In this document: one piece after another, positions 11,060 to 21,703 of the stretch
Layout: each line of letters begins with the position of its first letter
Position numbering within the stretch: position 1 is the first letter of the stretch
Origin: Entelurus aequoreus
Taxonomy: Eukaryota > Chordata > Actinopteri > Syngnathiformes > Syngnathidae
Length of the DNA stretch: 64,000 bases
NCBI RefSeq assembly: GCF_033978785.1
Contig: NC_084739.1
Coordinates: forward strand, 56,542,335-56,606,334
Direction: 5' to 3'
The notes under the pieces: model-generated
What the model was told of the DNA's origin: nothing
The model's input: the letters and a program-made list of their open reading frames with translations, nothing else
Databases searched by the model: none
Made by a program: the position numbers and the translations under genes

Positions 11060-11885
11060 AGCTGAGAAGTGCATATTGAATTCGCCATCGGGTGCATCGT
11101 GGACAGGGGCTATCTCAAACCCCATCCTGCCAAGATCCAGGCAGTGGTCAGGAAGCTTGCAAAGGTTCTTCAGTTTTGCTAACATCTATAGGTGATTCAT
11201 TCGCAACTTTAGCAGCAAAGCCGGAACTTTGATTAGGCTCACATCCACTAAAATACATTTCAGGTGGACCCTAGAAGCCGAGACCACCTTGTCTTTGCTA
11301 AGACAAATGTTTACTAAAGCAACAAATGTTTAGTAAAGCTTCAACTTCTCGATTACCTACAGACCCGACTCCCGCAACACCAAGACTGATGGGCTCAACA
11401 GAATCTACGGTCTGTTCGCTGAGGAGACCACTCTGGAGACCATTAAACCTGTGGCTCTAGTGATCGAAGCACTCCAATGGAAGGTGGAGAGAAGGGTAGC
11501 CAATGTTTCTACCAAGACCGAGGTCCGAGACAACATTCCTGTAGGCAAGATGTTCATCCCCAATGACCTGAGGTCTGAAGTCCTGCAGTGGGGACACGCA
11601 TCTAAAATGTCTTGTCATCCTGGCTTAAGGCGCACTTTGTTCTTGGTCTCGCAGAGCTTTTGGTGGCTACCGATAGGAAGAGATGTCAAGGACTTTGTCA
11701 ACGCCTGATTTATCTGTGCCAGAGGCAAGGCCTTTCATTGTCCTCTAGCCTGTCTTCTTCACCCACTACCCATTCCATCACCACAATAGTCCCACAGTAC
11801 ATTGGACTTCATTGGGCAACTGTTTCATTCTTAATGTGGTCGATTTTCAAAGATGGCACACTTAATTCCCCTGTCTGAACTACCT
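11060..11885 (+). pseudogene. Ty3/gypsy pol relic (RT end, RNase H end, integrase)
   Basis: Broken pieces of a Ty3/gypsy Pol appear in the correct order but in shifting frames. About 11080-11215: the reverse-transcriptase C-terminal end (HPAKIQAV, then an FANIYR-like piece). About 11262-11300: FRWTLEAE. About 11357-11420: the RNase H end (DSRNTKTDGLNRIYGL). About 11551-11720: the integrase HHCC zinc domain (WGHASKMSCHPGLRR, WWLPIGRDVKDFVNA, then C-x2-C). About 11800-11875: integrase core (LDFIGQ, then a VVD-FSKMAH block with a small deletion). Stops and frameshifts make it dead. Most of RT is missing. Confidence 0.85.
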
Positions 11886-12222
11886 ACATACCATTTTTGG
11901 CCCTCTGTACATTTGTATTTGCCCACAACACATTCTACAGACAAAATAAACATGTCCCGGATGAGAACATCGCACAAAAAAAATCAAAGAAAATAATAGA
12001 ACCAGTCCAATTACCCCCACAAATTGGACCTGACAACCCAAATGGACGCCATTCTATGCGAGGATATTCAGTTTTCCTGTTATGATGAACATGTGTACAC
12101 ATTTCTTGCAAGATATGATACATTTTCAAGTGGTTTTAGTTAGCAAAATAATAATAATATTGTTAAAATATAAGAAGAAAAAGAAATAATTATATATCCA
12201 AGCAGTTAGATTAGATATTACA

Positions 12223-13922
12223 CTAATTTTCTTTGTTACCGTAACCAGTGTTGGTAAAAAAGAGGTTTAAGTCTGTAACATAGTCCTCCAAGTAGAGAGG
12301 TCTTTGGCGGGCCTTGACAGGACAAGTCCCAGGCTGCACAGGGTCATCCTGCATACCTGTGTCAGGTAAGCCTGGTGGCTCAGGCAACTGTGCAACAGGG
12401 CAACCCCAGTCGCCATCAGTGTGTTGCGGGTCCACTGCCTGATCTGAAGTGGACGGCAGCAACACTCGTCTCAGGCGGCTGGCGTGTAAATGTGAGCCGT
12501 CAGCAAGGCAAAAGTTGGCTGATCCCAGTTGTTTGGCGATCCAGAACTAAAAGGAGAGCAGCTTTTGGGGAAGGTTGGACACAGTCCAACACAGCAAGCG
12601 CAGGGTGTCTTGCACAGTGCTTCTGATCAAAATGCTGCTTCATGCAGCATTGTTGCCCGGCTACTCTGTCACCCATAGCGGATGTCACCACTGGATTATC
12701 TACCTTAGGAGGGCGCAGGTGGTCTTGGGGAAGCTGCAACTCATGGCCGAGCAACAGGAGGGCTAGAGAACTGCCTGTTGTGGCATGCGTTGTCGCCCTT
12801 TAAAGTAAGTGTGCTCTGCAGTGCCGAGGAAAGTGGAAGGCCATCCGCCAAGTGCATTCTGATGCCATTCTTAAGGGCCTGGTTGAACCGCTCCACACCC
12901 CTGTTGGCCTGAGGGTGATATAAGGCGGTCCTAATGTGCTTGACTCCTTTAAAAAGGTAGCAAAATTGGCCGGGATTAATTGGTGATCATTGTCAGTGGT
13001 GATGACATCAGGCAGGAGAAGAAAGAGGAAAGAAAGTCTGTGACCGCATTGGTGGTGACTGAGCCGGCGTGCTCCACCTCAGACTACTTAGAATGGAGGT
13101 CATAGACGACAAGGAGGAAGCATTGGTGCTGAGGGAGGCCGTGGAGCTCCTCGCAGATGTCAAGCTGGACGTGTGACCATTGTCTTGACGGCCAGGGTAG
13201 AGGCTGCTAAGGTGGAGACGGGGGTGAGCCAGTCTTGCCACTGGTGAGGCATGCTGTACAGTCCTTTACCAGAGCCTCCAGGTCTCTGTCGATGCCTGGC
13301 CACCAGACCAGACCCCTACAGCGTTACTTGACCCTGACGATGCCCAGATGGCCCTCGTGCAACATAGCCAGGACTTGTGTCCTCGAGGCGTAGGGCACCA
13401 CAGTGCACAGCGCCCGTGCCACATAGACATATTTTTAACAGGAGAGATCGCCCTTGACGCGATGGAAAGGTGCAGGGTCCTCTGGCACTTTTACTGGCCA
13501 GCCCTCTCGGATGAACAAATGTAGCTATGTGTACACAGGGTCCTGTGCTGACGCAGCTTGGAGCTCCTGCGGTGACACATCTGCTTGAAGGGGTGCGTGT
13601 AGCATGAGGACCAGGTCCGGCTCCGAGGGGTCAGAGTGCCGTTTGGCACGGTGCTAGGTGTGGCTCTGGAGAGCAAGTCATCATCAGGAGGGCCGTTAGT
13701 GCCTGATGGTCCGTGGTGCAGCCAGGGTGTGGACACAGTCAGTATGATGGAGCTTGCATTGTCCGTAATGGAGAAGCCCAGCGCACAGAAGAGGTCAAAG
13801 CCCAGCAGGTTAGCACCGTGTCAAGATGCCTGGAATGGGAATGTTGGGAGGGCTCTGGAGTCATAGCGCACAGAGAAGGTGGCAGAGCCCACCATGCCAA
13901 TTTTGGAGTGTCCATTCAAAGT
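12223..13922 (-). pseudogene. Second Ty3/gypsy pol relic, opposite strand
   Basis: Read from 13922 down: a retropepsin-type segment (MVGSATFSVRYDSRALPTFP, GANLLGFDLFCALGFS), then a jump straight to RNase H-end sequence (DDDLLSRATPSTVPN near 13680), so the whole RT/RNase H block is deleted. The integrase zinc domain follows at about 13400-13260 (HEGHLGIVRVK, WWPGIDRDLEALVKDC-x2-C), then core (YHPQANRGVERFNQALKNGI region, about 12900) and the C-terminal tail (RQRPLYLEDYVTDLN, about 12270). Stops such as the one after GIVRVK and frameshifts show decay. It is a different family from the plus-strand copy at 11060-11885 and is oriented against it. Confidence 0.88.
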
Positions 13923-13924
13923 GG

Positions 13925-14110
13925 GAATCTTTGGGCACCTCACAATTCAATTACGATTACAATTCAGGAGCTACGATTCAATTAAAAACCGATTATTGAT
14001 GCATCTTTAATTCATGTATATTGATGCAGTTTTACATTTGTTTTCGTTTCACTAAATAAGCGTTTTTCACTTGCAACTTTAAAAATAACTATTCATTTGG
14101 AATAGGAAAG
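13925..14110. mobile_element. DNA-element fragment interrupted by a SINE
   Basis: A block of CACAATTCAATTACGATTAC, CTACGATTCAATT, CCGATTATTGATGCATC is an interspersed fish repeat. Similar sequence (AAAAAATCAATTATCGATTATTGA) resumes at 14573, just after the SINE at 14257-14550, so the SINE probably inserted in it. Confidence 0.5.
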
Positions 14111-14256
14111 AGTTAAATTAATGTCCACATTTATTAAATTAATGAAAATGTGTGCAAAACTGGACCATAAGTGCCCAATAATAAAGGAGCTGGTCGGATC
14201 TCTCAGTAAGGTGGCTCGCTGCAGTCACACAAATTTTAGAATTGTCTTCATTAATG

Positions 14257-14550
14257 GGGACGGCGTGGCGAAGTTGGTAGAGTGGCTGTGTCAGCAATCG
14301 GAGGGTTGCTGGTTACTGGGGTTCAATCCCCACCTTCTACCATCCTAGTCACGTCCGTTGTGTCCTTGGGCAAGACACTTCACCCTTGCTCCTGATGGCT
14401 GCTGGCTAGCGCCTTGCATGGCAGCTCCCGCCATCAGTGTGTGAATTTGTGTGTGAATGGGTGAATGTGGAAATACTGTCAAAGCGCTTTGAGTACCTTG
14501 AAGGTAGAAAAGCACTATACAAGTATAACCCATTTATTATTTATTTATAT
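14257..14550 (+). mobile_element. tRNA-derived SINE (V-SINE-like)
   Basis: The tRNA-like head carries an A box (GGCGTGGCGAAGTTGGTAGA) and a B box (GGGTTCAATCCCC without its first base). A conserved core follows (TTGTGTCCTTGGGCAAGACA, CTTCACCC), then a LINE-like tail (GCGCTTTGAGTACCTTGAAGG, CACTATACAAGTATAACCCA). It is nearly full length. I see no clear target duplication. Confidence 0.88.
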
Positions 14551-14589
14551 TCATTACTTTATTTACAATTTAAAAAATCAATTATCGAT

Positions 14590-15110
14590 TATTGACGTCG
14601 TAAACAAAAACAGAATAAAATTATTTGCAAATCCTTATATTCAATTGAATAGACTGCAAAGACAAGATATTCAATGTTCGAACTGAGAAACAACATTTTT
14701 TTGGGCAAATTAACTTGGAATTTAATGGCAGCAACACATTGCAAAAAAGATGGCACAGGGGCATTTTTACCACTGTGTTACATGGCCTTTCCTTTTAACA
14801 ACACTCAGTAAACGTTTGGGAACTGAGGAGACCAATTTTTTAAGCTTTTCAGGTGGAATGATTTCCCATTCTTGCTTGATGTACAGCTTAAATTGTTCAA
14901 CAGTCCGGGATCTCCATTGTGGTATTTTACACTTCATAATGCGCCACACATTTTCAATGGGAGACAGGTCTGGACTACAGGCAGGCCAGTCTAGTACCCG
15001 CACTCTTTTACTACGAAGTTACGCTGTTGTAACACGTGCAGAATGTGGCTTGGCATTGTCTTGCTGAAATAAGCGGGGGCGTCCATGATAACGTTGCTTG
15101 ATAACGTTGC
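14590..15110 (-). pseudogene. Tc1-like transposase C-terminal relic
   Basis: On the minus strand, 15003-14767 encodes VLDWPACSPDLSPIENVW, the block with the third catalytic acidic residue of DD34E Tc1 transposases, and then YIKQEWEIIPPEKL and LLSVVKRKGHVTQW. Upstream, the reading frame is interrupted around 15005-15100. The subterminal repeat lies at 14590-14740. The N-terminal half and right terminal repeat are absent. It belongs to the same subfamily as 37349-38763. Confidence 0.9.
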
Positions 15111-15287
15111 TAGCGGCTAACGTCCCTCCACAGTGCAAAGCCGCCTCTAAGTCAGTAATCCTCGACTCGATAGTGGCAAAAAAAAAGTATGTTTCTTACA
15201 AATATCATTATCACAGGAGGACGAGGAATAGCTAAACATGCTGCACTACTCATCACAGAAGGATACGATAAGCCATGCTAACCACTA

Positions 15288-15974
15288 GGGCCGAGTGATA
15301 TATCGAGTTTGTAAGATATATCGATATATTTTTAAACAAGATAGGAATTAAGAAAATATCGTAACATCGATATAATTTATTTCACGTTAAAATTACCAAA
15401 CGCTGCCTATTTGTTGTGTTCCTTGTTCTCCCCCGCTCCCCCTCCATGGGCTACTAAACCCCTCCCCTTCCTCCTTCCAAGACAGTGCTTGCACGTATAA
15501 GAACATCCATGATTGGTTGGTTGTTTACTATGATGAGTCACGATTGGTTAGGGTCAGGCCAATCAGAGGCAAGATAGGGCAGGTCATCGAACCAGTAAGG
15601 GAAATCACAAAGTGCCTGCCTGCAAATTTATTTTTTTATCTGAGTTTGATACATGTTGTATTTTTTGCACACCTATGTTATTTATTTTACATAGAAATAA
15701 TATTTTTCTATTTTATTTATGTTATATAATTCTGTACTACTTAAACAGTTTATTTTCTGTGCTGTTAATACCCATCTTGACTAACTGGGTTAATAAAAGT
15801 GCCACTGACTGTTTACAGTACACTTGTCATTCACTTAAATTTCACTGAATATCGCTCAAAAACAAATATCTTTTATGTATATTTTCACCCAAAAATATAT
15901 CGAGATATATATCGAATATCCAGTTTAAGTAAAAATATATCAAAATATACTTTTTCGTCCATATCGCCCAGCCC
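15288..15974. mobile_element. MITE with GGGC(T/C)GGGCGATAT-type ends
   Basis: The left end GGGCCGAGTGATATATCGA and the reverse complement of the right end GGGCTGGGCGATATGGAC are inverted and flanked by TA on both sides (15286-15287, 15975-15976). The interior near both ends is rich in ATATCGATAT palindromes. No transposase is seen. The TA duplication suggests a Tc1/mariner-type mobiliser. Confidence 0.75.
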
Positions 15975-17442
15975 TACTGACCACTAAGCGAGAGCTTCTC
16001 AAAGTAAACAGAGGTGAGCGGATCGATACAAGTAACGAGAGTAACTATACAAAGTGTAATATCACTATATAGACACGACAATGATAAGATCGATATTCTT
16101 TATTATGACAAAATCTTTTGTCATTGTTGTTATTGTGTACAAACTTAGGAAATAAGTCCCTGGACATAGAGACAAGGATAATAACAGAAATAAACAAGAA
16201 TAATCATTTGAATATTTAATTGATATTGTTACACTACCATCTTGTGTTTTTTTTCTTATTATGATCATGATCAAAAATGTAATCATTCAATGATCCTGAA
16301 AGTTTGAATTATCAATATCAGCATTGGTATGACCAATACTGCCCCTGTAACTCCTTGGAGTTGGATAGACACCCAAATCCGTAATCTTGTTCAAAACGAA
16401 AAAAGTATTGAAAAAAAAGAAGAATTTGTGTTTATTGCATTTTAACAGAAGTGTAGATAGAACCATGTTACAACAGAAAGCAACCCGATATTAACAGTAA
16501 ATTAACAAGTAGATCAGTAACAGTTTTGAGAAAATAATTCAACCGGAAGTTAAGCAATTTTTACCTCATACCTCAGCAGCTATATTTTAAAGGAGTAGGA
16601 AGAAGCAGAGCTTATTTAATCCTTTTAATACCATGGCAATTTTATCCGATTTAACCCCCAATTCCAACCCTTGATGCTGAAAAAATAATACAACCGGAAG
16701 TTAAGCAATTTTTACCAAATACCTTAGCAGCCATATTAGAATTTGTAATCTGTTTTGAAATGGTTCTATTATCCTTTATATGCCAAATAATATATTGTGT
16801 TATATATTGATATCGCAGGAGCCTGAAATATAGATCTAAAAAAAAATTTAGGCCCTTGTTGAGGACCAATAAAAAATTAAAAAAGCTGCAGACAGTAATG
16901 TGGCCCCTGGGCCGCACTTTGGACACAAGTGATTTACCTCCAGATGTAAATTAGATGAACGTCATAAAATAATGTCAGACAATATTTCATATTATTACAA
17001 ATGTTGATACATAAGAGCATAAAGGGATGAAGGAAAAGGTGAATTTGATGGATGTATTTCTCTCTCAAGACAAAATCTTTTGTCATTGTTGTTATTGTGT
17101 ACAAACTTAGGAAATAAGTCCCTGAACATAGGAGGACAAGGATGATAACAGAAAAAACAAGGATAATTATTTGAATATTTAATTGATATTGTTACACCGG
17201 CATCTTGTGTTTTTTTTTTATTATTATTATAATCATTCAATGATCCTGAAAGTTTGAATCATCAATATCAGCATTGGTATGACCAATACTGCCCCTTGGA
17301 GTTGGATGGACACCCAAATCTGTAAACTCGTTTGAAATGTAAAAAGTATTGAAAAAAACAGAAGAATTCGTGTTTATAGCATTTTAACAGAAGTGTCGAT
17401 AAAACCATGTTACAACAGGAAGCAACCAGACATTAACAGTAA

Positions 17443-17626
17443 ATTAAAGTTAAAGTACCACTGATAGTCACACACACGCTAGGCGTGGTGAAATTACCCT
17501 CTGCATTTGACCCATCCCCTTGTTCCACCCCCTGGGAAGTGAGGGGAGCAGTGAGCAGCAGCGGTGGCCACGCTCAGGAATCATTTTGGTGATTTAACCC
17601 CCAATTCCAACCCTTGATGCTGAGAA
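17443..17626 (-). mobile_element. tRNA-derived SINE, 5'-truncated
   Basis: On the plus strand it reads TTAAAGTTAAAGTACCACTG, CTCTGCATTTGACCCATCCC, GATTTAACCCCCAATTCCAA, CCCTTGATGCTGAG. It is the body of a common fish SINE in minus orientation, lacking the tRNA-like head. A sister copy is at 54676-54895. Confidence 0.8.
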
Positions 17627-17744
17627 AATAATACAACCGGAAGTTAAGCAATTTTTACAAAATACCTTAGCAGCCATATTAGAATTTGTAATCTGTTTTG
17701 AAATGGTTCTATTATCCTTTATATGCCAAATAATGTATTGTGTT

Positions 17745-18557
17745 TAGAGATGTCCGATAATATCGGACTGCCGATATTATCGGCCGATAAATGCTTTAAA
17801 ATGTAATATCGGAAATTATCGGTATCGGTTTCAAAATTATCGGTATCGGTTTCAAAAAGTAAAATGTATGAATTTTTAAAACGCCGCTGTGTACACGGAA
17901 CGTAGGGAGAAGCACAGAGCGCCAATTAACCTTAAAGGCACTGCCTTTGCGGCCCAGTCACGTAATATCTACAACTTTTCACACACACAAGTGAATGCAA
18001 GGCATACTTGGTCAACACCACGAGGGTGTCCGTATAAACAACTTTAACACTGTTAGAAATATGCGCCACACTGTGAACCCACACCAAACAAGAATGACAA
18101 ACACATTTCGGGAGAACATCCGCACAATAACACAACATAAACACAACAGAACAAATACCCAGAACCCCTTGCAGCACTAACTCTTCCGGGACGCTACAAT
18201 ATACACCCCCCGCTACCCCCCAACCCTCTTCATGCTCTTTCAGGGAGAGCATGTCCCAAATTCCAAGCTGATGTTTCGAGGCATGTTAAAAAAAAATAAT
18301 GCACTTTGTGATTTCAATAATAAATATGGCAGTGCCATGTTGGCATTTTTTTCCATAACTTGAGTTGATTTATTTTGGAAAACCTTGTTACATTGTTTAA
18401 TGCATCCAGCGGGGCGCCACAACAAAATTAGGCATAATAATGTGTTAATTCCACGACTGTATATACCGGTATCGGTTGATATCGGAATCGGTAATTAAGA
18501 GTTCGACAATATCGGAATATCGGATATCGGCAAAAAAGCCATTATCGGACATCTCTA
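17745..18557. mobile_element. hAT-type MITE (TAGAGATGTCCGATA ends)
   Basis: Inverted ends TAGAGATGTCCGATAAT and ATTATCGGACATCTCTA bound 813 bp. A perfect 8-bp target duplication, ATTGTGTT, flanks it (17737-17744, 18558-18565). The empty site survives in duplication copy 1 (TATATTGTGTTATATATTG near 16800). The 8-bp duplication places it in the hAT superfamily. It is non-coding. Confidence 0.93.
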
Positions 18558-18842
18558 ATTGTGTTATATATTGATATCGCAGGAGCCTGAAATATAGATC
18601 GCAATAACATTTTAGGCCATACTGTATATCCCTAGTTGAGGACCAAAAAAAAGAATGAGCTGCAGACCGTAAAGTGGCCCCCGGGCCGCACTTTGGACAC
18701 ACGTGATTTACCTTTATATGTATATAAGCTGAATTTAATAAAATAATGACAGACAATATTTCATAAAATTACAAATGTTGATACTTAAGAGCATAAAGGG
18801 ATGAAAGAAAAGGTGAATTTGATGGATGTATTTCTCTCTCAC

Positions 18843-19186
18843 CCAAACTGCTTGAGGATCTGCTTGTGTTGGTTCGGTTCGGTGTGTCGAACAATGGACT
18901 CCTGGGATGTCGAGGCTTGCGTCTCCGTCCGGCGGGCGCGAACCTCCTGGCCGAGTTCCACGTTGTAAGACGCGGCGTGACGCCGTGAAACCGAACCGAC
19001 TAACATCCCGCGGGTCGCCCCCGTCGAGCTCGGCCCGGGACCGGGACCAAGAAACCCCGGTCCCGGACCCGACCCGGGCTGAAGTACGTAGAGCTTCCTG
19101 ACAGCGCTGCGTGTGCGTGTCTGCGCGGACACACACGGCGGTGACACCAGACAACTAATGACAAGTACAAGTACGGTCCACAGCAT
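18843..19186 (-). CDS. ltbp1: Latent TGF-beta-binding protein 1, first coding exon
   Basis: The exon encodes 114 codons plus two bases. It starts with a typical signal peptide (MLWTVLVLVISCLVSPPCVS, then AQ), followed by a basic, Pro/Gly-rich N-terminus (RKLYVLQPGSGPGPG, ASYNVELGQEVRARR) and ends QHKQILKQFG at a canonical donor (TTTGG|GTGAGA). Mammalian LTBP1 starts similarly, with a signal peptide, an RITYVVHPGPG-like segment, FNVAL, and a Gln/Lys stretch just before the first EGF-like domain. LTBP1 is a secreted extracellular-matrix protein that binds latent TGF-beta and anchors it to fibrillin. The EGF and TB domains lie downstream, outside the window. Codons are GC-rich, unlike the surroundings. 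The identification is strengthened by ttc27 upstream in the same orientation, as in human. An in-frame Met at 19381 exists, but the Met at 19186 starts the signal peptide. Confidence 0.78.
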
Positions 19187-19369
19187 GTCCGCGTCCTTTA
19201 CAGTCCCTCTCGCAACCTTGTAGCGTCTGGTCTTAGCGAGGAGGTTCTGCCGCGGTCCGTCCGAGGAGCTCCAGAACTCCGGGAAAGTTTCTTGATGGAG
19301 CAGTGGCCCAGCCTCCAGAAGTGACGTCACAAAGGGGGCGTGCACAGAACACAAGAAGAACCTCAAGAA
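18850..19369 (-). promoter_or_regulatory. ltbp1: ltbp1 CpG-rich promoter/5' region with CRE
   Basis: This is the only strongly GC- and CpG-rich stretch of its size in the window. A perfect CRE palindrome, TGACGTCA, lies at 19322-19329, about 136 bp before the start codon, with a GC-box-like AAGGGGGCG beside it at 19332-19340. These fit a CpG-island promoter. The transcription start cannot be fixed from sequence. Confidence 0.65.
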
Positions 19370-20060
19370 CAGCCCGGGCAATTATTTTGACTCGGGGGCC
19401 ACATTTAGAGGAAAAAATGTGTCTGGGGGCCGGTATATCTATTTTTAGGAACACTAATATAAAAGCTCACAATAATGTCTGATTGAATGCTAAAAACGTT
19501 ATGACAGACCGCCTTAAAAATACGTCATGGAATTTTACATTTTTCTATGAAGGATAAAACACTGAATATTGACAAAATATGACCGTCACACCCTTTTTCG
19601 ATCGACATATTTTACAATCAACTGAAACGCAACAAAAATGCAACAAACAGTGAAATATGAACGCGGAAGGTACAAAATAAACCCACCTACATTCTGATAT
19701 ATCTGATACATCACTAAGCTTTAGAAGTTTGTTGTGAAAATCTCCTTCCGCGTCTGTGGAAACGCTTCCCGCCCACACTGCTTGGTGCCTCGTCTGAGCT
19801 GCTGTGACGTAGATTACCATAGTAACTAATTAGATTACCATAGTAACTAGTATATCATCCATAAACACAGATTCCAACCATTGAAATACTTTGTATAGTT
19901 CAAGACTTACTGTCATTAGAAAACATCACTGCACATCATAATGGCAGCTACACTTTCTATCTTAAAGATCTAAAAAAATTATTTGGGAATGTCCGGCGGG
20001 CCAGATTGAAAAGTTTAACGGGCCGCATGTGGCCCCCGGGCCTTAATTTGCCCAGGTCTG
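19370..20060. mobile_element. hAT MITE (CAGACCTGGGCAA type)
   Basis: The left end CAGCCCGGGCAATTATTTTG and the reverse complement of the right end CAGACCTGGGCAAATTAAGG are inverted repeats, with GGGGGCCACAT following in both. The flanking 8-bp target duplication is CTCAAGAA/TTCAAGAA. It is non-coding and sits directly upstream of the ltbp1 promoter island. Confidence 0.88.
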
Positions 20061-20344
20061 TTCAAGAACATACAAAAGGTGAAGAACATCGTTATCAGCG
20101 ATGTGCAGTCACCATGACAACAGTTTCAAACAGTAATTATTACAAAATTAATATGTATTTTTTTATGGTATCAAACAAAACAAAATTGCCAACCAAAAAA
20201 TATTTGTAAACAAAATTGAGTTGTAATTTAAAAAAAAATACAAATCCAAAAAATTATCGTACCAAAATATTCTAACAATTGATGTCATGAAACAATATGT
20301 TTTGTTCGTATGTTCTTAAAAGGGGCTGGATCTACTCTCTATTT

Positions 20345-21232
20345 CAGTGTTTTGCAACCATTGTGCCGTGAGTTCCAGTCTGGTGTGTCGTGGGAGATTA
20401 CCTATTTTCACCTATTTGGGTTAAAAATATTGTTTTGCAAACCAGTAATTATAATCTGCAAATGATGTGTTGTTGTTGAGTGTCGGTGCTGTCTAGACCT
20501 CGGCAGAGTAACCATGTAATACTCTTCCGTATCAGTAGGTGGCAGCCGGTAGCTAATTGCTTTGTAGATGACGGGAACAGTGGGAGGCATTGTGCAGGTA
20601 AAAAAGTGTTTAATGCTTTAACCAAAAATAAACAAAAGGTGAGTGGCCCTAAGAAAAGGCATTGAAGCTTAGGGAAGGCTATGCAGAACGAAACTAAAAC
20701 TGAACTGGCTACAAAGTAAACAAAAACAGAATGCTGGACGACAGCAAAGACTTACTGTGGAGCAAAGACGGCGTCCACAAAGTACACCCGAACATGACAT
20801 GACAATCAACAATGTCCCCACAAAGAAGGATAAAAACAACCAAAATATTCTTGATTGCTAAAACAAAGTAGATGCGGGATATATCGCTCAAAGAAAGACA
20901 TGAAACTGCTACAGGAAAATACCAACAAAAGAGGAAAAGCCACCAAAATAGGAGTGCAAGACAAAGACTAAAACACTACACACAAGAAAACAGCAAAAAA
21001 CTCAAAATAAGTCACGGCGTGATGTGACAGGTCGTGACAGTACACCTACTTTGAGACAAGAGCTATATTGATGCATGCTTGGTTATGGTTTAAAGTTATA
21101 TCCAACAATTGTGACAATTACTTTTTACTGTCAACTGAGTTTAGTTTTTTTCTGATTTCTGCTGGTTGTGTGCCTCCGGATTTTTTCAACACAAAAAATG
21201 GGCCTTTGCTCAAAAAAGGTTGAAAAACACTG
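20345..21232. mobile_element. hAT-type non-autonomous element (CAGTGTTTT ends)
   Basis: It begins CAGTGTTTTGCAACC and ends GGTTGAAAAACACTG. The 8-bp target duplication is CTCTATTT/ATCTATTT. The interior is non-coding, with CACGGCGTGATGTGACAGG near 21015. Confidence 0.9.
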
Positions 21233-21249
21233 ATCTATTTTATGCTGCA

Positions 21250-21505
21250 GCTGTTACATATACTGTAATATTGTACATTGTAATTGTTATATATTGTATA
21301 TATTATACAAAAATATAATATATCAGTATATATCATATACTGTATATATAATATGTAAATATTACATATGTTATATTTTATATTGCTACTATGGTACATT
21401 TTTAGTCTAATTTAAACCTGCATTATCCTTTCCATCCTTTGTAACTGAGCTACTGTGTGTAACAATATCCCTTGTGGATCATTAAAGTTTGTCTAAGTCT
21501 AAGTT
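21250..21505 (+). mobile_element. LINE 3' tail
   Basis: An AT-rich TATATA tract is followed by AACAATATCCCTTGTGGATC, ATTAAAGTTTG and then TCTAAGTCTAAG. The final hexamer repeat is the usual 3' end of fish LINEs of the CR1/L2/Rex group. Only the tail is present. Confidence 0.6.
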
Positions 21506-21703
21506 TTCAACTTGCTCCCAGCGACCTTTTTAAACCAAAAATATAAGAAGCAAATAAAACGAGGAAAACACTCGAGTGTGCAGACCTCCGCCAAGCGCTA
21601 CCTCCCAATTGTAAAAAAAAAAAAAATCAATAAAAAGGCCTTAATCCAGACGGTTAATTCCCAAAATGTGATCACTTGTTCCTCGTCGCATCTCCGTGTA
21701 GAA

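Larger units (their letters stand above)
16080..18840. repeat. Tandem duplication of an intronic block
   Basis: Copy 1 spans about 16080-17066 and copy 2 spans 17067-18840. Landmarks recur in order: GACAAAATCTTTTGTCATTG, TAGGAAATAAGTCCCTG, CAATATCAGCATTGGTATGA, CCGGAAGTTAAGCAATTTTT, GATATCGCAGGAGCCTGAAA, GGGCCGCACTTTGGACAC, GGTGAATTTGATGGATGTAT. Copy 2 is longer because it holds an extra SINE (17443-17626) and a hAT MITE (17745-18557). Copy 2 ends exactly at the ltbp1 exon 1 splice donor. Confidence 0.9.

Noticed and set aside
14257..14345. tRNA gene
   Set aside because: A and B boxes are present but the sequence continues into a SINE core and tail and does not form a normal tRNA 3' half.
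19187..19381. Upstream in-frame Met of the ltbp1 exon (position 19381)
   Set aside because: Starting there would bury the signal peptide 65 residues inside the protein; the Met at 19186 starts directly at the hydrophobic signal.
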